DNA of 7,057 nt, taken from contig NZ_CALKTL010000002.1 in assembly GCF_937997405.1 (NCBI RefSeq), forward strand, positions 1 to 7,057, read 5' to 3'. The position numbers and the translations under genes are program-made. Below are positions 1 through 6,000 of the stretch, piece by piece. Source of the stretch: an uncultured Campylobacter sp. (GTDB lineage: Bacteria; Campylobacterota; Campylobacteria; Campylobacterales; Campylobacteraceae). Position 1 is the stretch's first letter. Every line of letters begins with the position of its first letter. The notes below the pieces were generated by a model. The model made no database searches and was not told the DNA's origin. It worked only from the letters and a program-made list of their open reading frames with translations.

Positions 1-137
1 TCAGCTTAGATGCTAAAAAGAAAACCATCATCATAGAAAAAGGTCCCGATGCCGAAAATAATATCTGCCGGGGAGCGTATGGATTACCGGGCGTCCCTAA
101 AATGCTATCGGAGCCTATTCAAGTAAAAAGCTATTAA
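1..137 (+). CDS. 3' end of an unidentified protein (partial)
   Basis: An open frame enters from the left edge, with its first complete codon at position 3, and ends at TAA 135-137. Only the last 44 residues are visible. They begin SLDAKKKTIIIEKG and end SEPIQVKSY, with a central NNICRGAYGLPG segment that holds one cysteine and several glycines. I do not recognise the family. Codon choice (mixed AAA/GAA with GCG, CGG and CCG) resembles the downstream genes, and the stop is followed by a hairpin-rich spacer, as expected at a true gene end. There is no membrane segment or repeat in the visible part. A C-terminal tail of a large periplasmic oxidoreductase is conceivable, but nothing visible proves it. 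The frame is fairly secure; the function is unknown. Confidence 0.6.
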   Translation, partial: SLDAKKKTIIIEKGPDAENNICRGAYGLPGVPKMLSEPIQVKSY

Positions 138-169
138 TTTACGCGATTTGCGAGCGGATTAGATTTATC

Positions 170-223
170 GCGGCGGATTTAAGAGCTGGAATTTATATAA
201 ATTTTGTCTTAAATTTACGCCGC
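170..223 (+). terminator. Long imperfect hairpin after the upstream gene, possible terminator
   Basis: The outer arms are GCGGCG (170-175) and CGCCGC (218-223). After a small internal loop (G176 against 215-217) the arms ATTTAAGA (177-184) and TCTTAAAT (207-214) pair perfectly. The loop itself contains the self-complementary 14-mer AATTTATATAAATT. The hairpin lies 32 nt after the upstream stop codon, so it could end that transcript or protect its 3' end. No T-run follows the right arm, so this is not a classical intrinsic terminator and the role is inferred. Confidence 0.4.
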
Positions 224-241
224 CTTGTGCGCACGAAAGTG

Positions 242-260
242 ATCTGATCGGGAATCAGAT
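242..260 (+). repeat. Short inverted repeat in spacer
   Basis: ATCTGAT (242-248) and ATCAGAT (254-260) are perfect reverse complements around a five-base loop, CGGGA. Just upstream, GTGCGCAC (227-234) is a perfect 8-base palindrome. The repeat is not followed by a T-run. It could be an operator or part of the 3' structure of the upstream transcript; the sequence does not say which. The rest of the spacer between the upstream gene and the tRNA shows no gene. Confidence 0.3.
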
Positions 261-363
261 AAAGTTGTGTGCTTTGGTGTGAAATTTAGCCACGATTTGG
301 ACGGGTCTAAGTTCCATAAAATTACGCGGTTAGAATTTTAACGCCGTTTTAAGATTATTTTTG

Positions 364-369
364 TAAAAT
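364..369 (+). promoter_or_regulatory. Probable -10 box of the tRNA gene
   Basis: TAAAAT, preceded by a T-rich run (TTATTTTTG), would place the transcription start near 376, about 17 nt before the mature tRNA 5' end at 393. A good -10 box with only a T-rich upstream stretch and no -35 hexamer is the usual sigma-70 promoter form in Campylobacter. This is inferred from position and sequence alone. Confidence 0.5.
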
Positions 370-392
370 CACATTTCTTTTTCACCGCTGGC

Positions 393-469
393 GGGCTCAT
401 AGCTCAGTTGGTTAGAGCATCCGGCTCATAACCGGATGGTCCTAGGTTCAAGTCCTAGTGAGCCCACCA
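393..469 (+). tRNA. tRNA with anticodon CAT (elongator Met, or Ile2)
   Basis: A full cloverleaf of 77 nt can be folded. The acceptor arms are GGGCTCA (393-399) and TGAGCCC (459-465), with discriminator A466 and an encoded CCA (467-469). The D-arm sequence AGCTCAGTTGGTTAGAGC is standard. The anticodon stem is TCCGG/CCGGA (420-424/432-436) with loop CTCATAA and anticodon CAT at 427-429. The T arm contains GGTTCAAGTCC. It is not the initiator: position 1 pairs normally (G-C, not the C-A mismatch) and the anticodon stem lacks the three GC pairs GGG/CCC next to the loop. A CAT anticodon remains ambiguous between elongator methionine and the isoleucine tRNA whose C34 becomes lysidine by TilS. A T-run (478-483) shortly after the gene may help end transcription. 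Confidence 0.95.
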
Positions 470-572
470 CCACAAAATTTTTTGCTTTTCACTACATCAA
501 AATCCGCAAAATTCTATAAATTTCATGCGTCGTTTTTCCTTTGAAATTCCGCTTCATAACTTCAAAAGACAA

Positions 573-611
573 AGCTTGCCGCATAATTTCAGCTTTAAAA
601 TGCGGCAAGCT
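573..611 (+). repeat. Perfect 12-bp hairpin between tRNA and symporter gene
   Basis: AGCTTGCCGCAT (573-584) and ATGCGGCAAGCT (600-611) are exact reverse complements separated by 15 nt. The stem is GC-rich against an AT-rich spacer, so it should fold stably. No T-run follows on the + strand. On the - strand the stem is followed by the moderately T-rich TTGTCTTTTG, but no - strand gene is present to be terminated. It may separate the tRNA transcript from the transporter operon, act as a leader structure, or be an operator-like palindrome. It lies about 70 nt upstream of the proposed promoter at 681-686. Confidence 0.55.
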
Positions 612-680
612 CGCGATTGAATTTTCAAATTTAACTTTCATTTGGCGACCGATTAAATTTTATTTTATGGCAAGTTGCGG

Positions 681-686
681 TAGAAT
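681..686 (+). promoter_or_regulatory. Possible -10 box of the symporter-racemase operon
   Basis: TAGAAT stands 32 nt before the proposed start codon at 719. It would give a start site near 693 and a leader of about 26 nt. The upstream region (TTAAATTTTATTTTATGG) is T-rich, as in Campylobacter promoters, with no readable -35 hexamer. The match is moderate, and other AT-rich hexamers nearby could serve instead. Confidence 0.3.
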
Positions 687-706
687 TCCGTTAAAATTCT
701 TAGTGC

Positions 707-712
707 AGGGAG
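707..712 (+). promoter_or_regulatory. Ribosome binding site that fixes the symporter start
   Basis: AGGGAG lies directly against the first ATG (713) with no spacer, but 6 nt before the second in-frame ATG (719). Normal spacing is about 5-9 nt, so translation should begin at 719, giving MSENQTKK rather than MSMSENQ. The difference is only two residues. Confidence 0.7.
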
Positions 713-718
713 ATGTCC

Positions 719-2029
719 ATGTCAGAAAATCAAACGAAAAAAGGCGGAATTTTAGCCTTTTATTTTAACTCAAGCTTGCTTTGGCGCATCATTATCGCTT
801 TAGTGTTGGGCTCTGCGATTGGTATGTTACTACCTAAAAATATGCCGGTGGGTGATACCACGTGGGTGGCGATTTTAACGCCTTTGGGAGATCTTTTCGT
901 GCGGCTTTTAAAGATGATCATGGTGCCTATCATCATCTGCTCGCTCATCGTGGGCACGAGCAGCATCTCGCCCGCGCACCTGGGCAAAGTAGGCGTTAAG
1001 GCGATCATATTTTACGCTATAACGACGCTTTTTGCGATCGTCATCGGTCTAGCGTGTGCGTTTGTATTTTCTCCAGGTAGCGGGCTTGATCTAAGCGATG
1101 CGTCCAAGGCTGTCGAAAAGGCAGCGAACGCGCCTAGTATGAGTAAAATTTTGCTTAATATAATTCCTACGAATCCTTTTGATTCCATAGCCAAGGGCGA
1201 AATTTTGCCGATTATCGCGTTTTGCTTATTTCTTGGCGTAGGGCTTGCGTTTTGCCGCGACAGTAGTGATGCTCGTATTAAAAATTCCGCTGATACGGTT
1301 TATAATTTTTTCGACGGAATGAGCGAGATTATGTTTAAGGTCGTGCACTGGGTAATGCAATACGCACCAATTGGCGTTTTTGCGCTAATGTTTGTAGTGT
1401 TTAATAAAAGCGGTATCGAGGCTTTCAGCTCGCTATTAAATGTCACGATTACCCTATACGTGGGACTTGCGATTCAAGTATTTGCGGTTTATTGCGTTAT
1501 TTGTATGCTTATCGGAGTTAGCCCGATTAAATTCCTTAAAAAAGTGCGTCCGCCGATGCTTACGGCTTTTGTTACCCGCAGCTCCAACGGCACGCTTCCG
1601 ATTACGATGCAAACCGCCGAAGATATGGGAATTCCAAAGGCGATCTACGGCTTTGTTTTGCCCGTGGGCGCTACGGTGAATATGAACGGCACGACCGTGT
1701 ATTTGGGTGTATGCACGCTCTTTATCGCTAATGCTTGCGGTATTGATCTAAACAGCAGCCACTACCTCACGATCATCATCACTTCGATGCTTGCGGCGAT
1801 CGGAACTGCCGGAGTTCCGGGAGCTGGTGCGCTGATGCTGCTTTTAGTGCTCGAATCTATCGGCGTCAAGGTAAGCGGTAATGTAGCGATCGCTTACGGA
1901 ATGATTTTAGGCATTGATGCGATTTTGGATATGGGGCGAACCTCGATGAACGTAACGGGCGATGTTGTGGCGTCGATCTACGTCGCAAAGAGCGAAAACG
2001 AAATGGATATGAGTAAGTGGGAAAATTAG
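719..2029 (+). CDS. Sodium-coupled glutamate/aspartate symporter (DAACS/SLC1 family)
   Basis: The predicted inner-membrane protein of 436 residues closely follows the GltPh/GltT type of acidic amino acid transporter. Hydrophobic segments fit the eight-helix, two-hairpin fold: TM1 about 19-38, TM2 57-77, TM3 93-118, then TM4-TM6, HP1 with TRSSNGTLP (286-294), TM7 with NMNGT (321-325), HP2 with GTAGVPGAG (362-370) and TM8 with DMGRTSMNVTGD (404-415). In TM8 the residues matching GltPh Asp394, Arg397, Asn401 and Asp405 are all present (D404, R407, N411, D415). The arginine is the residue that reads a side-chain carboxylate, so aspartate and/or glutamate is the expected substrate rather than a neutral amino acid. 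TM3 keeps Y99, T102 and T103 in the third sodium site, but the aspartate of the usual NMDGT is asparagine here (N323). The start at 719 is chosen from the AGGGAG spacing. The aspartate racemase gene follows after 28 nt, supporting aspartate as substrate and joint transcription. A gltP or gltT symbol would be a guess. Confidence 0.93.
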   Translation: MSENQTKKGGILAFYFNSSLLWRIIIALVLGSAIGMLLPKNMPVGDTTWVAILTPLGDLFVRLLKMIMVPIIICSLIVGTSSISPAHLGKVGVKAIIFYAITTLFAIVIGLACAFVFSPGSGLDLSDASKAVEKAANAPSMSKILLNIIPTNPFDSIAKGEILPIIAFCLFLGVGLAFCRDSSDARIKNSADTVYNFFDGMSEIMFKVVHWVMQYAPIGVFALMFVVFNKSGIEAFSSLLNVTITLYVGLAIQVFAVYCVICMLIGVSPIKFLKKVRPPMLTAFVTRSSNGTLPITMQTAEDMGIPKAIYGFVLPVGATVNMNGTTVYLGVCTLFIANACGIDLNSSHYLTIIITSMLAAIGTAGVPGAGALMLLLVLESIGVKVSGNVAIAYGMILGIDAILDMGRTSMNVTGDVVASIYVAKSENEMDMSKWEN

Positions 2030-2057
2030 CCCAAGTAAAATTTAGAAAGGACGAGCT

Positions 2058-2738
2058 ATGAAAAGAGTTGGAATTATCGGTGGAATGGGACCTTTGGCGA
2101 GTGCGGATCTGTATATGAAGATCATAGAAGAGACTGCTGCGGGTAGCGATCAAGAAAATATTCCGCTTGTAATCGATAGTTATCCGCAGATTGAAGATCG
2201 CACAGCATTTATCTTAGGCAAAGGTGAAAATCCGCTTCCGCGCCTAAGCGAGAGCGCCGTTAGGCTCAAAAATGCAGGCTGCAAGGCGTTTGCGATGGCG
2301 TGCAACACGGCGCATTTTTTTGCAGACGATGTAGAAGCTGCGGCGGAAATCCCGCTAATTCATATCGCCGAGGTCACCGTAAAAGCGATCCGCAAAAATT
2401 ATCCAAATGCCCATAAAATCGCTGTGCTAGCCACTATCGGTACAAAAAAAGCTAAAATTTATGACGATCCGCTCAAAGAAGCAGGGCTAATCAGCGTGGA
2501 GCTTGGCGAAGAAAATCAAGCGGTTTTGATGGATTGCATCTACAAAGGCGTTAAGGCGGGCAAGACTGCCGAATACGTGGGGGCTTTTGAGAATTTGCTA
2601 GGCAAAATCGATGCTGATATTTATGTTGTTGCCTGCACTGAGCTGCCGCTATTTTTGCCATTAATCAAAAGCGATAAAATTTTCGTCGATCCTACTAGAG
2701 AGCTTGCTAAAGCGATCGCGGAATTCTCAAGATCGTAG
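2058..2738 (+). CDS. Aspartate racemase (Asp/Glu racemase family)
   Basis: The 226-residue cytoplasmic enzyme has the usual length of PLP-independent aspartate racemases, which interconvert L- and D-aspartate with two cysteines acting as acid and base. The N-terminus carries the family signature GIIGGMGPLAS (5-15). The first catalytic cysteine is C82 in MACNTAH (80-86) and the second is C193 in VACTELP (191-197). Having both favours a true two-base racemase over one-sided family members such as E. coli YgeA, in which one cysteine is replaced. The start is supported by AGAAAGGA (2044-2051), 6 nt before the ATG. The gene lies 28 nt after the symporter with no terminator between, so the pair is likely one operon for uptake and racemisation of aspartate. 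Glutamate racemase (MurI) is less likely: that family is longer and has different flanking motifs. Whether the cell makes D-Asp or consumes it cannot be told from the sequence. Confidence 0.9.
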   Translation: MKRVGIIGGMGPLASADLYMKIIEETAAGSDQENIPLVIDSYPQIEDRTAFILGKGENPLPRLSESAVRLKNAGCKAFAMACNTAHFFADDVEAAAEIPLIHIAEVTVKAIRKNYPNAHKIAVLATIGTKKAKIYDDPLKEAGLISVELGEENQAVLMDCIYKGVKAGKTAEYVGAFENLLGKIDADIYVVACTELPLFLPLIKSDKIFVDPTRELAKAIAEFSRS

Positions 2739-2769
2739 AGCTGTAAGGCTTTGCAGGCGGAATTTTAAA

Positions 2770-2810
2770 CCGCAAAATTTTACGACGATTTAAGTCGTAG
2801 AATTTTGCGG
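2770..2810 (+). terminator. 17-bp hairpin after the racemase gene, probable transcript end
   Basis: The left arm 2770-2786 (CCGCAAAATTTTACGAC) pairs along its whole length with the right arm 2794-2810 (GTCGTAGAATTTTGCGG), with a single G-U pair and a 7-nt loop (2787-2793). It starts 32 nt after the racemase stop and is the natural end of the symporter-racemase operon. The right arm is followed by AATTGCG rather than a T-run, so a textbook intrinsic terminator is not shown; it may instead stabilise the 3' end. Both arms contain a copy of the RAATTY motif. Confidence 0.55.
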
Positions 2811-3028
2811 AATTGCGTTGGCTCAAAATTCCATCGAGGTGAAATTTTATGATAGTGGAATTTCATCACAGCATTTTAAGCTTAGAATTTTGTCAAAATT
2901 TAAACCGCAGATCCAGAATGTAAAACCTCCGAAATAAAATTCCGTAACAAAATTTGCTCGTAAAATTTCGCGCTGAAATTTAAGCTAAAATTCCACTAAA
3001 TTTGACCGTTTCTAAAGCCCGAATTTAA

Positions 3029-3034
3029 TATAAT
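3029..3034 (+). promoter_or_regulatory. dnaE -10 box
   Basis: TATAAT is a perfect sigma-70 -10 hexamer inside TTTAATATAATCT, 24 nt before the dnaE start codon. A transcript would start near 3040-3042 with a leader under 20 nt containing AAGGA (3048-3052), which sits 6 nt before ATG 3059. No -35 hexamer is evident, as is usual for Campylobacter. It indicates that dnaE has its own promoter rather than depending on the upstream operon. Confidence 0.65.
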
Positions 3035-3058
3035 CTCCAAATCAAAAAAGGACCAAAA

Positions 3059-6000
3059 ATGAGCGACTACACCCACCTGCACCTTCACACCGAGTATTCG
3101 CTGCTAGACGGCGCGAATAAAGTAAGCGAGCTCGCCGAGCTTTTACAAAGCCGCGGCACCAAGGCGTGCGCGATCACCGACCACGGCAATATGTTCGGCG
3201 CGATAGACTTTTATCAGACGATGAAAAAGCACGGCATTAAGCCGATCATCGGCATCGAGACCTATCTGCACAACCACGACGACATCGGCGATAAAAGCGA
3301 CCGCCAGCGCTATCACTTGATACTACTTGCCAAAAATGAGACGGGCTACAAAAATCTGATGTATCTTAGCTCGCGCGCGTTTTTGGACGGCTTCTACTAC
3401 TACCCGAGGATCAACAAAAAAATTTTAAAAGAGCACAGCGAGGGGCTCATCTGCTCCTCGGCGTGCCTAGCGGGCGAGGTGGAATTTCATCTAAATAGAA
3501 GCGAGCGAAATTTAAAGCGTGGCGCGGGCGGCTACGAAGCGGCGAAAAAAGCGGCGCTTGAGTATAAGGAAATTTTCGGCGAGGATTTTTATCTCGAGAT
3601 CATGCGCCACGGCATTGGCGAGCAGTTAAATGTCGATAAAGACCTCATCCGCCTCTCGCGCGAAATCGGCGTCAAGATCATCGCCACCAACGACGCTCAC
3701 TACTCGCGCAAGGATCGCGCCAAGGCTCACGACGTCTATCAGTGCATCTCGATGGGCAAGACGATCAACGACGGCGACCGCCTAAAACACGTCGTTTCAG
3801 AATTTTACGTAAAAAGCGACGAGGAGATGAGGCGGCTTTTTGCGGACATCCCCGAAGTGATCGAAAATACCGCCGAGATCGTAGAAAAATGCAATTTGAA
3901 ATTTGCTTTCGACGAGAAGGACTACGCGCCGACGCCGCCGAATTTTAAATTTACGATCGAATACGCCGCTAGGCTCGGGCTTTCGCTGCCGCAGCCCTCG
4001 GAGCGCTATAGCTTTGCAAACGATGATTTTTTATTCGATCATCTCTGCCGCGAGGGGCTTAAAGAGCGCCTTAAATTTATCGACCCACAGAAACACGAAA
4101 TTTATCGCGAGCGCCTGGAAAAGGAGCTTGCCATCATCAAAAACATGCATTTTTCGGGCTATATGGTCATCGTGCAGGATTTCATCAACTGGGCGAAGGA
4201 TCACGACATCCCGGTTGGCCCCGGTCGCGGCTCTGCGGCGGGTAGCATCTGCGCGTATGCACTTCGCATTACCGACCTCGATCCAATCCCCTATAATCTG
4301 CTTTTTGAGCGATTTTTAAATCCGTCGCGTATCTCGATGCCCGACATCGACGTGGATTTTTGCCAGGCGCGCAGAGGCGAGGTGATCGACTACGTCATCG
4401 ATCAGTACGGCAAATACAACGTCGCGCAGGTTGCGACCTTCGGTAAGCTGCTCGCGCGCGGCGTCATCCGCGACGTGGCTCGCGTCTGCGACATGCCACT
4501 TTCACAAGCCGATAAGATGGCGAAGTTGATCCCCGATAAGCTCGGTATCACGCTCAAACAGGCTTACGACGCCGAGCCGAAGCTGAAGGAATTTATCGAC
4601 GCAGATCCGATCGCACAGCAGGTTTGGGAGTTTGCGCTGGGCCTTGAAGGGCTAAATCGCAACGCAGGAATGCATGCCGCGGGAGTGGTGATCTCAAACG
4701 AGCCGCTGTGGAACAAAGCGCCGCTATTTAAGCAGGATAAGGGCGAGGATGCGCGCCTAGTAACGCAATACACCAAAAACTATCTCGAGGACGTCGATCT
4801 GATAAAATTTGACTTCCTTGGCCTTAAAAACCTCGATGTGATCGATAATGCCATCAAGCTCGTCAAGCGCCGCTATAATCGCGACATAGTTTGGGAGGAG
4901 ATAGACTTTAACGATCCGCAAACTTACAAAACCATTCAAAGCGGCAACACGCTGGGGATTTTCCAGATCGAGGGCGCGGGCATGCAGGATCTGGCGATGA
5001 ACCTGCGCCCCGACCGCTTCGAGGATATCATCGCGATGATCTCGCTCTATCGCCCGGGGCCGATGGATCTAATCCCCGATTTTATCAGGATCAAACACGG
5101 CGAGCTAAAAGCAAGCTATATTTTCCCCGAGATAAGAGAAATTTTAGAGCCAACATATGGCATCATCGTCTATCAAGAGCAGGTTATGCAGATCGTGCAG
5201 AAGGTGGGCGGCTTTAGCTTGGGCGATGCCGATCTGGTGCGCCGCGCGATGGGTAAAAAGGATGAGAAGAAGCTCGCTCACATGCGAGAGCAGTATCTAA
5301 GCGGCGCCAAAGAGCTGGGCTTTGACGTAGCTAAGGCAGATGAGCTATTTGATCTGATTATGAAATTTGCCTCCTACGGCTTTAACAAATCCCATGCCGC
5401 GGCGTATTCAATGATCACCTTTCAAACGGCCTATCTTAAGACCTACTATCCGGCGGAGTTTATGGCGGCGCTGCTTACTTCGGAGGAGGGCAATACCAAT
5501 AAAATTTCAAAATATATCGACGAGGCTAGCCGTCTAGGCATCGGGCTTTTGCCGCCGTCGATCAATCAAAGCTTAAGAGGCTTTAGCGTCGTGGACGACG
5601 AAAATTCCAAATCTGGCACCTCGATCATCTACGGCCTAGGAGCGATTAAGGGCGTGGGCGGCGCTGCAATCGAGAATATATTAGAGCTTCAAAGCGAGGC
5701 TAAATTTCAAAGCATCGACGATTTTGCTTCGCGAGTGGATAATTTCCGCGTCAATAAAAAGGTCATCGAGTCGCTGATCTACGCAGGCGCGATGGATTGT
5801 CTGGGCAAGAGTCGATTAGCGATGATTCAAAATATGGAAAATATCCTAGATGTGATGAAGAAGATCACCGAGATTAAAAAGGACGCCGAGAGCTCGCTTT
5901 TTGGCGAGGATGAGGATATGACGAGCGGTATGAGCGTAAGCTTCGTCGATACCGATAAAGAATTTCCGCAGGGCGAAATTTTAAAATTCGAGCAGCAGAC

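Larger units (their letters stand above)
2739..3058. other. 320-nt AT-rich spacer packed with RAATTY palindromes
   Basis: No convincing gene is present between the racemase stop and the dnaE start. The spacer contains the hairpin at 2770-2810 and the dnaE promoter at its right end. It also contains 16 AATT tetramers by hand count, 15 of them in the palindromic context RAATTY (first at 2760-2765, last GAATTT near 3021). Several sit as inverted pairs, for example AAATTCCA (2826-2833) against TGGAATTT (2856-2863), and GTGGAATTT (2855-2863) against AAATTCCAC (2988-2996). Chance expectation at this base composition is below one RAATTY in the whole spacer. The role is not known from sequence. Confidence 0.6.

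Noticed and set aside
641..655. Sigma-28-like GACCGATTAA upstream of the symporter
   Set aside because: No properly spaced TAAA element lies upstream, and the gene is not related to flagella.
668..678. Sigma-54-like TGGCAAGTTGC upstream of the symporter
   Set aside because: The GG and GC elements are only 8 nt apart, too close for the -24/-12 spacing of about 12.
541..768. 75-codon open frame starting with TTG
   Set aside because: It lies across the perfect hairpin 573-611, overlaps the symporter start in another frame, has no ribosome binding site and shows no recognisable protein features.
2849..2923. 24-codon small open frame (MIVEFHHS...) with GAGGTG 7 nt upstream
   Set aside because: The spacing is acceptable, but the stretch is built of the same RAATTY words as the surrounding non-coding spacer and the peptide has no recognisable feature. 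Conservation or ribosome profiling would be needed to revive it.
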